Shown here piece after piece: positions 8,952-17,579 of a DNA stretch of 64,000 nt. A program made the position numbers and the translations under genes. Numbering within the stretch: the first letter of the stretch is position 1; every line of letters begins with the position of its first letter. Origin of the DNA: Marinospirillum alkalitolerans (GTDB lineage: Bacteria; Pseudomonadota; Gammaproteobacteria; Pseudomonadales; Halomonadaceae). The notes under the pieces are model-generated. The model saw only the letters and a program-made list of their open reading frames with translations, was not told where the DNA came from and searched no databases. The stretch lies in contig NZ_JBANFI010000005.1 in NCBI RefSeq assembly GCF_045055655.1, positions 186,001 through 250,000 of the forward strand. Reading direction: 5' to 3'.

Positions 8952-9974
8952 TTAGGCTTGGAATGCGGCAAATAAAGCATCAATTTGTTCAAGATGAGGC
9001 TGCTGCTCTTCAGGGCTGAGCCAAGAGCCAGTAAAGGCATTGCGTGCCAGTTGATGCAGCTGTTCGCTTGTCAGCGGTAAGGCTTCGATCAAAGCGCGAT
9101 AGTTATCCATCATATAGCCACCGAAATAGGCTGGATCATCGGAGTTGATCGTGACTTTTAAGCCTGAATCGAGCATCTGAATCAGCGGGTGCTGTTCCAT
9201 CTGCTGCACAACGCGCAGCTTCAGGTTAGACAGAGGGCAGACCGTCAGTGTCATTTGGCGCTCAGCCAGGGTTTGAATGAGCTGTGGATCTTCAAGAGAG
9301 CGATTGCCATGGTCGATGCGATCCGTATGGAGCAGATTCAGCGCTTGCCAGACGTAGTCTGCTGGGCCTTCTTCACCAGCATGCAAAGTGATCTTAAAGC
9401 CCAGCTCTTTGCAGCGCGCAAACACCCGCGCAAACTTCTCTGGTGGATGACCCTTCTCAGAAGAATCGAGGCCAAAGCCATCAATCAGCGGGAAGAAGTC
9501 TTCTGCTTGTGCCAGAGTGGCAAAAGCACTCTCCTCAGAAAGATGGCGTAAAAAAGAAAGAATCAGGCGAAAACTGATCCCCAGTTCGGCTTGGCCTTGT
9601 TCTAACGCACGACGTATACCATGGATTTGCGTTGCCAGAGGGATACCGCGCTCTAGATGCGCTTGAGGATCAAAGAAGACTTCAACATGAACCACGCCAT
9701 CTTGATGCACACGCTGCAGATAAGCCCAGGTTAGATCATAGAAGTCGGCCTCATGCAGCAGGACGGACATCCCTGCATAGTAGACATCCAGAAATTCTTG
9801 TAGATTGTTAAACTGGTAGGCGGCCTGGAGTTCGGCCACACTGGCGTAGGGCAGAATCACGCCATTGCGTTCAGCCAGGGCAAAGACCATGGCGGGTTCT
9901 AAGCTACCTTCAAGGTGCAGGTGCAGCTCGGTTTTGGGGCAGGCAGCGATTAAATCAACAAGCTTGTGCTTCAT
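8952..9974 (-). CDS. adenine deaminase (adenosine-deaminase-like fold)
   Basis: The 340-residue metal-dependent amidohydrolase has zinc ligands in HLHLEGS (His18 and His20), HAGEEG (His198, with Glu201), DHGN (His222) and NSDDPAYFGG (Asp279/Asp280). The SFLRHLSEE stretch and GLDSSE at 168-173 match what I recall of the Pseudomonas protein PA0148. That protein was first called adenosine deaminase and later shown to prefer adenine, giving hypoxanthine. I therefore call adenine deaminase rather than Add; true adenosine deaminases usually have GLDLAGDE-like sequence at this place. The role is purine salvage in the cytoplasm. It is divergent from yghU. Confidence 0.85.
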   Translation of the reverse strand: MKHKLVDLIAACPKTELHLHLEGSLEPAMVFALAERNGVILPYASVAELQAAYQFNNLQEFLDVYYAGMSVLLHEADFYDLTWAYLQRVHQDGVVHVEVFFDPQAHLERGIPLATQIHGIRRALEQGQAELGISFRLILSFLRHLSEESAFATLAQAEDFFPLIDGFGLDSSEKGHPPEKFARVFARCKELGFKITLHAGEEGPADYVWQALNLLHTDRIDHGNRSLEDPQLIQTLAERQMTLTVCPLSNLKLRVVQQMEQHPLIQMLDSGLKVTINSDDPAYFGGYMMDNYRALIEALPLTSEQLHQLARNAFTGSWLSPEEQQPHLEQIDALFAAFQA

Positions 9975-10066
9975 AGAAAGACCTAGTACAGAAAAGAAAA
10001 GTCGACTTTAGCTGTATTGAGAAGGGATTGCAAAATCGATCTGGTGTTTTATTAAAGAGGTGTCCG

Positions 10067-10918
10067 ATGTCCGAAATCTATCAACCCCCTCGGGTTTGGC
10101 AAGCCAAGCCATCGGGTGGGCAGTTTGCTGCGATTAATCGTCCAGAAGCGGGAGCGCGCTATCAGCAGAGCCTGCCGCAAGGTGAGCAGCCGTTACAGCT
10201 TTATTCTTTGGCGACCCCGAATGGCGTCAAGGTCACCATCCTGTTGGAAGAACTCCTCGCTTTGGGTATTGCAGAGGCAGAGTATGATGCTTGGTTGATT
10301 GATATTCAGCAGGGAGAGCAGTTTTCGAGTGGTTTTGTTGCCTTGAACCCCAATAGCAAAATCCCTGCGCTACTGGATCTCAGCGGCTCTGAGCCAGTGA
10401 GAGTGTTTGAGTCGGGATCGATTCTGCTTTATCTCGCAGAAAAACACGGTGTGTTTTTACCTGCCAGCCTGCGTACTGAAGTGATGAACTGGCTGTTCTG
10501 GCAAATGGGGAGTGCTCCCTTTGTTGGCGGTGGTTTTGGTCATTTTTATGCTTATGCCCCGCAGAAGTTTGAATATCCCATTGATCGCTATACGATGGAA
10601 ACCAAGCGTCAATTGGATGTCCTGGATCGCCTGTTGGCAGAGCGGGAATATATCGCTGGCGCAGACTATACGCTGGCCGATATAGCAATCTGGCCTTGGT
10701 ATGGTGTGCTGGCACTGGGAGAGCTGTATAACGCAGCGGAGTTCTTACAGGTGCAGGATTATTCGCATCTGCAACGCTGGGCTGCGCAGATTGCCGCGCG
10801 TCCTGCTGTGCAGCGTGGTCGAATCGTGAATTTAGCTTGGGGCGAGGGGCCGCAGCTGAAAGAAAGACATGCGGCGGCGGATGTGGATGCGGTGCTTGCG
10901 TCTTTTGCTGAACGCTAA
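10067..10918 (+). CDS. yghU: YghU-type glutathione S-transferase/disulfide-bond oxidoreductase
   Basis: The 283-residue protein is very close to E. coli YghU along its length: TPNGVKVTILLEELLALG in the thioredoxin-like half, NPNSKIPAL and FESGSILLYLAEK in the glutathione site, and the C-terminal helical domain with TLADIAIWPWYG. YghU binds two glutathione molecules and reduces disulfides and organic hydroperoxides in vitro. The start at 10067 follows agaggtgtccg and gives the standard N-terminus; an upstream in-frame ATG at 10028 is less likely. The gene stands alone, divergent from adenine deaminase and followed by a strong terminator. Confidence 0.94.
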   Translation: MSEIYQPPRVWQAKPSGGQFAAINRPEAGARYQQSLPQGEQPLQLYSLATPNGVKVTILLEELLALGIAEAEYDAWLIDIQQGEQFSSGFVALNPNSKIPALLDLSGSEPVRVFESGSILLYLAEKHGVFLPASLRTEVMNWLFWQMGSAPFVGGGFGHFYAYAPQKFEYPIDRYTMETKRQLDVLDRLLAEREYIAGADYTLADIAIWPWYGVLALGELYNAAEFLQVQDYSHLQRWAAQIAARPAVQRGRIVNLAWGEGPQLKERHAAADVDAVLASFAER

Positions 10919-10932
10919 GTCCGATTCAAAAA

Positions 10933-10958
10933 AAGAGCCCTCATCATCGAGGGCTCTT
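10933..10958. terminator. rho-independent terminator after yghU
   Basis: A 10-bp perfect stem (aagagccctc / gagggctctt) has loop atcatc. An A-run lies on the left and T-poor sequence on the right, so it is stronger for the minus strand but well placed, 15 bases after the yghU stop. It may also serve the convergent acyl-CoA dehydrogenase. Confidence 0.75.
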
Positions 10959-10978
10959 GGCATAGACTGGTTAGGAAA

Positions 10979-11042
10979 CCTCTGATTCACTATTGCGCTG
11001 GGTGATGCTGCCTTGACCTGCGCTCATGACGTTAATCAGAGG
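10979..11042. repeat. inverted repeat enclosing a possible 18-codon minus-strand ORF
   Basis: The arms CCTCTGATT (10979-10987) and AATCAGAGG (11034-11042) are perfect 9-bp inverted copies 46 bases apart. Each is flanked by a less perfect AGGA/TCCT extension. On the minus strand an ATG at 11027 opens 18 codons ending at 10971. A full TAAGGAG sits upstream of it but 15 bases away, which is far. The element lies between the stop of the acyl-CoA dehydrogenase and the terminator shared with yghU. Confidence 0.35.
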
Positions 11043-11062
11043 CTCCTTAGGTGTGCAGGTGT

Positions 11063-12859
11063 TTACTCAGCGTAAAAAGCCTGCTCATCCAAGCTCATCA
11101 GCACATCGGCACCGGCCTGAATCTGTGCTTCTAAAGCCAGCGTACGTGGCAGAATCCGCTTCAGATAGTGTTGACCCACCTTGACCTTGCTGGTGTAGAA
11201 GTCATCCGCTGCGCCTGTGGCTTTGGGCTGCGCAACAGCAACCATGCGCGCCCACATATAGGCATAGGCAACATAACCAAACAGGTTGAGGTAATCCACC
11301 GCGGCGGCGCCGATTTCTTCTGGGTTCTCCTTGCCCATCTGCATGACCTGCTCAGTGACCGACTCAAGACGCTTCAGTTCGACCTCTAGAGTGGCACACC
11401 AGTCTTGCATGCCTGTTTGGCCTTGTTGCTCAGCCAAGAACTGACGGACATCGCTGGTAAAGATGTTGAGGAACTTGCCACCATTGGCAAAGATCTTGCG
11501 GCCCATCAGGTCCATCGCTTGGATGCCGTTGGTGCCTTCATAAATTTGGGCAATACGCGCATCACGCACATATTGTTCAGCACCCCATTCAGAGCAATAG
11601 CCGCTACCGCCGTAGATCTGCTGGGCTTCGACAGTCGCATCAAAACCACGATCGGTAATAAAAGCCTTGGCGACAGGTGTTAGCAGGGCAACCAGATCTG
11701 CCGCATGTTGGCGTTGAGTGTCATCAGCATGGTACTTGCTGATATCCAGCTGCATCCCGACATAAGAAGCAAAGGCGCGGCTGGCTTCGTTAAAGGCACG
11801 CACATTCAAGGCCATACGGCGCACATCAGGATGCACAAGAATAGGATCTGCTGCTTTTTCAGGCTGCTGTGGACCTTTAGGGGCGCGAGATTGGATGCGC
11901 TCTTTCGCAAAGTCCATCGCGCTTTGATAAGCCACTTCACCCAGACCCAAGCCTTGGATACCAATCGACAGGCGCTCGTAGTTCATCATGGTGAACATGG
12001 CCGCCAAGCCGCGATGAGGTTCGCCAATCATGATGCCTTGTGAGCCATCGAAGTTAATCACACAGGTGGCCGAGCCCTTGATACCCATCTTGTGCTCGAT
12101 GGAGCCACAGTTGACCAGGTTGTGCTCACCCAGGCTGTCATCTTCATGAATCTTGAATTTGGGAACCAAGAACAGAGAAATGCCGCGTGTTCCTGCAGGG
12201 GCATCAGGCAGTTTTGCCAGCACCAGGTGGATGATGTTCTCAGCCAGATCATGCTCACCGCCAGTGATCCAGATTTTATTGCCGGTGATGGTGTAGGTGC
12301 CATCGCCATTGGGTTCTGCTTTGGTGCGAATCAGGCCGAGATCTGTACCTGCATGAGGCTCAGTCAGACACATGGTGCCGATCCATTGGCCTTCATAGAG
12401 CTTGGAGAGGTACTTGGCCTTGATTTCTTCGCTGGCGTGGGAATCGAGCAGCAGCGCGGCGCCAGAGTTCAGCGCAGGATAGAGGGTAAAGGCTGCATTG
12501 GAAGCGTAGAGCATTTCTTCGAAGAGCACTGTCATCATTTTTGGCATGCCTTGGCCGCCAAACTCAGGATTACCACCTAGGCCCATCCAGCCACCCTCGG
12601 CGAGCGCGCGATAGGCTTCTTTAAAGCCTTTAGGCGTGAATACCTGGCCATTCTCAAAGCGGCAGCCTTCTGCATCGCCGCTGAGATTGAGCGGGAACAG
12701 CTCATTTTCAGTCAGCTTAGCGCCTTCTTCTAAAATCGCTTCGGCCAGATCAGGCGTCACTTCCTGAGTCGCTTCCATCGAAGCCCAGAGTTGATCAGCT
12801 GCAAAAACTTCGTTTAAAACAAAACGCATGTCACGCAGGGGGGCCTTATACTTTGCCAT
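11063..12859 (-). CDS. acyl-CoA dehydrogenase, ~600-residue FadE-type (paralogue 1)
   Basis: The 598-residue flavoenzyme has an extra N-terminal helical segment (MAKYKAPLRDMRFVLNEVF, typical of PF12418-like N-termini) and an extra C-terminal domain after residue 450. Both mark the long FadE family of pseudomonads rather than 380-residue dehydrogenases. The FAD and substrate region reads MCLTEPHAGTDLG (163-175) and ITGNKIWITGGEHDL (191-205). Glu441 in IYEGTNGIQ is the expected catalytic base. It catalyses the first step of beta-oxidation for medium- or long-chain acyl-CoA. A close paralogue lies upstream on the same strand, but a 354-bp gap with a terminator separates them, so this copy probably has its own promoter. 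Confidence 0.93.
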   Translation of the reverse strand: MAKYKAPLRDMRFVLNEVFAADQLWASMEATQEVTPDLAEAILEEGAKLTENELFPLNLSGDAEGCRFENGQVFTPKGFKEAYRALAEGGWMGLGGNPEFGGQGMPKMMTVLFEEMLYASNAAFTLYPALNSGAALLLDSHASEEIKAKYLSKLYEGQWIGTMCLTEPHAGTDLGLIRTKAEPNGDGTYTITGNKIWITGGEHDLAENIIHLVLAKLPDAPAGTRGISLFLVPKFKIHEDDSLGEHNLVNCGSIEHKMGIKGSATCVINFDGSQGIMIGEPHRGLAAMFTMMNYERLSIGIQGLGLGEVAYQSAMDFAKERIQSRAPKGPQQPEKAADPILVHPDVRRMALNVRAFNEASRAFASYVGMQLDISKYHADDTQRQHAADLVALLTPVAKAFITDRGFDATVEAQQIYGGSGYCSEWGAEQYVRDARIAQIYEGTNGIQAMDLMGRKIFANGGKFLNIFTSDVRQFLAEQQGQTGMQDWCATLEVELKRLESVTEQVMQMGKENPEEIGAAAVDYLNLFGYVAYAYMWARMVAVAQPKATGAADDFYTSKVKVGQHYLKRILPRTLALEAQIQAGADVLMSLDEQAFYAE

Positions 12860-12883
12860 GATATACCTCTATCCTAGATGAAC

Positions 12884-12959
12884 TTAAGGAATGCCCGAGC
12901 AGCGTCTGAGGCTATGCCACTGGTGCAAGATGCTCAGTACTGTCGCAGAAATTCCTTAA
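12884..12959. promoter_or_regulatory. upstream region of acyl-CoA dehydrogenase 1 with a 9-bp inverted repeat
   Basis: The 354-bp gap 12860-13213 holds no gene I can support. Near the start of the downstream dehydrogenase, TTAAGGAAT (12884-12892) and ATTCCTTAA (12951-12959) form a perfect inverted pair 58 bases apart. It could loop the 5' leader or mark a regulator site. Nothing else in the gap stands out apart from the terminator at its right end. Confidence 0.25.
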
Positions 12960-13163
12960 CTGATTGATCCAACAAGCTTACTGACTTTACCTTTCGCTCG
13001 ACAAGTCTAGTGTGTGACCTATAAGTCTTGTTGATGTGGCGCTGGGTTGAGTCAGTTGAGTCTAGCTTGGCTTGATGAAGCTCAGGTTGCAAGCGCGAAG
13101 AAGTAGAAATCCCTTGAACTTTTAGGGTTATGTTAGAAATGCGTATTGATCAGGCATAAAAAA

Positions 13164-13182
13164 GGGCAGCACAGGGCTGCCC
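13164..13182 (-). terminator. rho-independent terminator after acyl-CoA dehydrogenase 2
   Basis: A 7-bp GC-rich stem (gggcagc / gctgccc) with loop acagg is followed on the minus strand by a T-run (the + strand reads aaaaaa on its left). It lies 31 bases past the stop of the upstream dehydrogenase and isolates it from paralogue 1. Confidence 0.85.
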
Positions 13183-13213
13183 AAAAGACTCAAACACAAA
13201 GGAACATCAGGGA

Positions 13214-15019
13214 TTAGATTTCAAAACCTAAGCCAAAGGCATCAGCATCCATGCGAGCCAAAGAATCAACACCCGCAGTCATGGCGGTAGCATGAGTCTT
13301 AGTGCGTGGTAGCAGACGCTTGAAGTAGAACACAGCTGTGTCCAGCTTGGCTTGGTAGAAGGCGGCTTCGTTGGTGCCTTCAGCCAGTTTCTGTTGCGCA
13401 ATTTCTGCCATCTGTGCCCAGAAGTAGCCCAGCAGCACATAGCCAGCGTACATCAGGTAGTCGACAGAGGCCGCACCAACTTCATCACGGTTCTGCATGG
13501 CGCTCATACCGATTTTCATCGTTAGCTCGCCCCACTCTTTGTTCAGCTCAGCTAGGGGTTGAGTGAACTGGCTCATGCCTTCTTTGGCTTCAGCGGCTTG
13601 GCAGTATTTGTGAATCTGCTTGGTGAATTTACGCAGAGTTTCACCTTGGTTCATCAGTACTTTACGGCCGAGCAGATCCAGTGCTTGAATACCGGTGGTG
13701 CCTTCATAGAGACGGGTAATACGCGCATCGCGTACAAACTGCTCCATGCCCCACTCTTGGATAAAGCCATGACCGCCGAAGACTTGAAGACCTTCGTTGG
13801 TGGCTTCAAAGCCGACTTCAGTCAGGAAGGCTTTGACGATAGGCGTCAGCAGGCCCAGGATCTCATCGGCTTCTTTCTTCTGTTCATCGCTACCTGCTTC
13901 AACCAGATCGATCAGCTGAGCAGTATAAAGAATCAGCGCACGACCACCTTCACTAAAGGCTTTTTGCGTGAGCAGCATGCGACGTACATCAGGGTGAACG
14001 ATGATTGGATCAGCGGCTTTTTCTGGTGCTTTGGCGCCAGACAGAGCGCGCATTTGCAGACGATCACGTGCATAAGCCAACGCATTCTGGAAGGAGACTT
14101 CAATCAGGCCCTGGCCCTGAATACCAACACCGATACGTGCAGCGTTCATCATGGTGAACATCGCCGCCAGACCTTTGTTGGGCTGACCCACCATAAAGCC
14201 AGTGGCGTTATCAAAGTTCATGACGCAAGTCGAGTTGCCGTGAATACCCATCTTGTGCTCTAAAGAACCACAAGAAACAGCATTACGCTCGCCAGCTTCG
14301 CCTTGTGCATCTGGCATGAACTTAGGAATCACAAATAGGGAGATACCCTTGCTGCCTTCTGGCGCATCTGGCAGCTTCGCCAGCACCAGATGAACGATGT
14401 TTTCAGACAGCTCATGCTCACCAGCAGAAATAAAGATCTTAGTACCGGTGACTTTAAAGCTGCCATCTTCTTGGGGCAGGGCTTTGGTTTTGATCAGGCC
14501 CAAGTCAGTACCACAATGAGGCTCGGTCAAACACATGGTGCCTGTCCAGCGACCTTCTACTAGTTTGGTCAGGTAGGTTTGCTTGAGTTCTTCTGTACCA
14601 TGGTGCTCCAGTGCGCTCATGGCGCCGTGAGACAGGCCTGGGTACATGCCCCATGCCAGGTTAGAAGAGCAGATCATTTCATTCAGGGTCAGACCCAAAG
14701 AGTGGGGCAGACCTTGGCCGCCGTACTCAGGATTCTGAGTCATGGAGGGCCAGCCACCATCGACATACTGCTGGTAGGCTTCTTTAAAGCCTTCAGGCGT
14801 AATGACCTTGCCATCTTTTAAAGTACAGCCTTGCTGGTCACCAATTTGATTCAAGGGCGTGAGCACATTTTCGGCAAACTTAGCGCCTTCTTCGAGGATC
14901 GCATCCACTACTTCAATGGCTTCTTCACCATTTGGCAGGGCTGCGTAGTGGCCATTGAAATTCAGCAGCTCATTCATCACAAAGCGAATGTCGCGTAAAG
15001 GGGCTTTATAAGTCGGCAT
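13214..15019 (-). CDS. acyl-CoA dehydrogenase, ~600-residue FadE-type (paralogue 2)
   Basis: The 601-residue protein shares the whole layout of its neighbour: N-terminal MPTYKAPLRDIRFVMNEL, MCLTEPHCGTDLG at 162-174, the sequence around VHPDVRRM, and the catalytic Glu439 in LYEGTTGIQ. The extended C-terminal helical domain runs to the end. The two genes look like an old tandem duplication, comparable to FadE1/FadE2 of Pseudomonas, which differ in chain-length preference (family knowledge; preference here unknown). A palindrome matching the PsrA consensus lies 58 bp upstream of the ATG, which suggests induction by long-chain acyl-CoA (inference). A terminator follows the stop. Confidence 0.94.
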   Translation of the reverse strand: MPTYKAPLRDIRFVMNELLNFNGHYAALPNGEEAIEVVDAILEEGAKFAENVLTPLNQIGDQQGCTLKDGKVITPEGFKEAYQQYVDGGWPSMTQNPEYGGQGLPHSLGLTLNEMICSSNLAWGMYPGLSHGAMSALEHHGTEELKQTYLTKLVEGRWTGTMCLTEPHCGTDLGLIKTKALPQEDGSFKVTGTKIFISAGEHELSENIVHLVLAKLPDAPEGSKGISLFVIPKFMPDAQGEAGERNAVSCGSLEHKMGIHGNSTCVMNFDNATGFMVGQPNKGLAAMFTMMNAARIGVGIQGQGLIEVSFQNALAYARDRLQMRALSGAKAPEKAADPIIVHPDVRRMLLTQKAFSEGGRALILYTAQLIDLVEAGSDEQKKEADEILGLLTPIVKAFLTEVGFEATNEGLQVFGGHGFIQEWGMEQFVRDARITRLYEGTTGIQALDLLGRKVLMNQGETLRKFTKQIHKYCQAAEAKEGMSQFTQPLAELNKEWGELTMKIGMSAMQNRDEVGAASVDYLMYAGYVLLGYFWAQMAEIAQQKLAEGTNEAAFYQAKLDTAVFYFKRLLPRTKTHATAMTAGVDSLARMDADAFGLGFEI

Positions 15020-15076
15020 AGAAAGACCTCACAGGGTAGACTCGTTATTGTTTGTTTAGCTACGTTGAGCTGAGTG

Positions 15077-15094
15077 TTCAAACGTATGTTTGAA
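15077..15094. promoter_or_regulatory. PsrA-like operator upstream of acyl-CoA dehydrogenase 2
   Basis: TTCAAAC-GTAT-GTTTGAA has perfect 7-bp arms. The core CAAAC-N4-GTTTG fits the described PsrA consensus (G/C)AAAC-N2-4-GTTT(G/C). PsrA is a TetR-type regulator released by long-chain fatty acids. The position, 58 bp upstream of the start, fits repression of the promoter. A near copy lies upstream of ugpB. Confidence 0.5.
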
Positions 15095-15206
15095 ACTTAG
15101 GCGATATTCTCAGCAGTGTCAAGCCGAATTGATGACCTGGCGTTGTGCTTGTGAAGAATGAAAAGGGATCGCAGGGGTCAGAGCGCGAAGCGATAAAGCG
15201 GGCTGA

Positions 15207-15674
15207 TCAGGCCGCCACATAAAAGCCTGCACCTTTTAGATAGGGCAGGCGGTCGGTTGCGGCCAGTTGTAGCGTTTCCAGTATGGCTTGTGCGCGACTG
15301 GCTGGTGCTTCGTTGCCAACAATCGGGTGGCGCATCATCACCGCCACAGCGCGTGGCCTTGGTATACCAAAAGCAAAGCTGATCGGCAGAGGTGGCCGAA
15401 ATTGCTTTTCATTGGTGCGATAGTTAAGTACAGCTTCTTCCTCTTCGGCTGCTTCTTCATTGGGCGCACTATTGAAGGCGAGTTGAGACCAGAAGGCTTC
15501 TTCGCTTTGTTGTTGGGCATGAAGCTGTGTTGGTTGAACTTCTTGGCGTGGTAGCGCTGGCGCGGCAGCGCTCAACTCAGCAGCAAAAGCCGAAGACGTC
15601 TCTGCGCTAGTCGCAGACTTAGGGCGTGCCAAGCTGGTGAAGCTGGGCTGTAAGTGAGAGGTGTTGATGACCAT
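15207..15674 (-). CDS. hypothetical protein
   Basis: I do not recognise a family. The 155-residue protein has a polar, Ala/Ser/Gln-rich first half (low complexity, about residues 15-75), an acidic EEAAEEEEAVLNYR segment, and a more conserved-looking C-terminal third. That third begins at RPPLPISFAFGIPRPRAVAV and ends in YLKGAGFYVAA. There is no signal peptide or membrane helix. The start at 15674 puts MVINTSHLQPSF first; a longer frame to 15746 has an implausible N-terminus. It is a single gene, divergent from the transglycosylase gene. Coding use matches its neighbours, so I regard it as real but lineage-restricted. Confidence 0.6.
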   Translation of the reverse strand: MVINTSHLQPSFTSLARPKSATSAETSSAFAAELSAAAPALPRQEVQPTQLHAQQQSEEAFWSQLAFNSAPNEEAAEEEEAVLNYRTNEKQFRPPLPISFAFGIPRPRAVAVMMRHPIVGNEAPASRAQAILETLQLAATDRLPYLKGAGFYVAA

Positions 15675-15962
15675 ATTGAATCCAAGATCTAGGCCCTTGC
15701 TGTAACAGCGGGGCAGGTAGAGTCTCAGGTATCGGCCGCAGTACACAAAACTTCACTGAGAACCCGCTGCCGACGAGTCTGTTGCTTTTGTTTACAAAGA
15801 TTTTAGACCAGCCTTGGGCGCTTGTCTTGTTCTTTGGTTTATAATCGGCCGTTTATGATCAGGTCGGCTTTTCGAAGGCAGAGTTGCCTGTCGGGATCGG
15901 TTTGGTCAGTCAACGCTGAATCAGAAGTCGGGCCCCTGTGGGTGACCCAAGGAGATGTGAGT

Positions 15963-17489
15963 GTGAGGCGGAGTCGTCAGTGGCGCTGGCTAGGTCTATC
16001 GGTCAGTCTGGTGTTGGTAGGCTGTCAGGGCGGAATCAATCATGGGACTTCTGGGCATGTGGCTGTAGGCCGTACTGAAGGGCCAACAGGGGTGATGCAT
16101 ACACCAGCAGTGCCGCGCGCAGCAGAGAGTCAGAGTCGGCCTTCGCCGCCGGCGCCAGCGCGTCCTGCACCCACGCCGGCCCCTGAGCCTCGTTCTACGG
16201 CCGCGCCTGTGACGCATGTGCAGGTGCTGCCCGCGAATCCACAGCAGGGTGTGCCTTTAGGGGATGATGCCGAGATCGAAGTCATCAGTCTGCCGCGCCC
16301 TGAGCTGACGCCGCCACCCCCCGCAGCCTCACCGACGAGATCGAGTGTGCCTGCGCCCCTGGCTCCGTTGCCGGTTGCTGCACCAGAACGCGAATCTCAG
16401 CCCACAGAGGAAGAGACGCCCAGCTGGCTGGCGCGCTACCCTAATCTGGCGCAGGACTTACAAGGCCATCAAGAAACCATTCAGGCGCTGGAGCAGGAAC
16501 TGCGTCAATATCAGCAGCGTCTGAGTGAGTTGCAGCAGCAGGTTAGCCAGCGCTGGGGTGAGGCCGCCGCCACTGCGACCAATGCACATCAGTTTGTGAA
16601 ATATACGGATGCCTTCCAAAGTCGTGGCGCGATGGATTTTGATCAAGGGCGCGTAGTGGTCGAAACACTGGACCCTAATCAGCCGCGCGAAAGACTCAGA
16701 GAGGCCATCGTGACCACTCTCTTGACGCCTTTTGATGCCGAGAATCCAGAGATCTATTCAGATCGCGCGATCACCTACACGGGGCCTGCACTCCTCGCTG
16801 GACAGGTGCTTGACCATGAGGGTGTGCCAGTGCGCTGGGAGTGGCGCGCCAATCGCTATGCCGATTATCTGGTCGAGAACCAGTTACAAGAAGTGCAACG
16901 CGATGGGCGCACCATCTATCGTGTAGAAATCCCTCTGGTTGAAAACCATACGCAGGTTCGTGGGCAGCAGTTTGAAAATCTGGTGCGTCAGGCCAGCCAG
17001 CGTTATAACGTGGATGAAACGCTGATCTACGCGATTATGGAGACCGAGAGCCATTTCAACCCCTACGCCACCAGCCATATTCCGGCCTATGGTTTAATGC
17101 AGATCGTTCCCTCAACAGCAGGGCGTGATGTCTTCCAGCGCATCAAACAGCGCAATGACCAGCCAACACGTGAGTATCTTTTTAATCCCGCGAACAATAT
17201 TGATATGGGTGCGGCTTATATTTCGATCCTGCGTGATATCTACTTGAAGGATATCACCCACCCGCTGTCGCGCGAGTATGCGATTATCTCTGGCTACAAT
17301 GGTGGCGCGGGTAATGTGCTACGAACCTTCCACTCGGATCGTCGTCAGGCGGTGCAGGTGATTAATCAGCTGACGCCTGAGCAGGTCTATCACCGCTTGC
17401 ACCACAACCACCCTGCGGCTGAAGCACGCGGCTATATTCGCAAGGTCACTGAGGCGCAGCAGCGCTATCGGGCTTTGGCTGCACGTTAG
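15963..17489 (+). CDS. membrane-bound lytic murein transglycosylase, MltC-like lipoprotein
   Basis: The 508-residue protein starts with GTG at 15963, 7 bases after a perfect aaggaga. This start gives a basic N-terminus, a hydrophobic stretch and the lipobox LVGC with Cys21, so the mature protein should be an outer-membrane lipoprotein. A Pro-rich linker (about 40-150) and a short coiled segment lead to a DUF3393-like domain. The C-terminal SLT domain then has IMETESHFNPYA (catalytic Glu362), AYGLMQIVPSTAG and YNGGAGNVLR. It cleaves peptidoglycan glycan strands to 1,6-anhydro ends. The C-terminal half matches E. coli MltC closely. The long Pro-rich linker is larger than in MltC. Confidence 0.9.
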   Translation: MRRSRQWRWLGLSVSLVLVGCQGGINHGTSGHVAVGRTEGPTGVMHTPAVPRAAESQSRPSPPAPARPAPTPAPEPRSTAAPVTHVQVLPANPQQGVPLGDDAEIEVISLPRPELTPPPPAASPTRSSVPAPLAPLPVAAPERESQPTEEETPSWLARYPNLAQDLQGHQETIQALEQELRQYQQRLSELQQQVSQRWGEAAATATNAHQFVKYTDAFQSRGAMDFDQGRVVVETLDPNQPRERLREAIVTTLLTPFDAENPEIYSDRAITYTGPALLAGQVLDHEGVPVRWEWRANRYADYLVENQLQEVQRDGRTIYRVEIPLVENHTQVRGQQFENLVRQASQRYNVDETLIYAIMETESHFNPYATSHIPAYGLMQIVPSTAGRDVFQRIKQRNDQPTREYLFNPANNIDMGAAYISILRDIYLKDITHPLSREYAIISGYNGGAGNVLRTFHSDRRQAVQVINQLTPEQVYHRLHHNHPAAEARGYIRKVTEAQQRYRALAAR

Positions 17490-17539
17490 CAGCAATTTGA
17501 GCTCATGCGCTCGCGCTTTTGTTTCTCAAGCACAAAAAA

Positions 17540-17557
17540 CCCCAGCGATGGCTGGGG
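17540..17557. terminator. rho-independent terminator between convergent genes
   Basis: A CCCCAGC / GCTGGGG stem with loop GATG has an A-run on its left, which is a T-run on the minus strand. It fits termination of the minus-strand gene ending at 17580 and probably also the transglycosylase gene. Confidence 0.8.
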
Positions 17558-17579
17558 TGAGCGAGAGGCAAGGGCGAGA

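Noticed and set aside
13559..14263. 234-codon frame opposite acyl-CoA dehydrogenase 2
   Set aside because: It is antisense within a conserved enzyme gene; similar shadows occur opposite paralogue 1.
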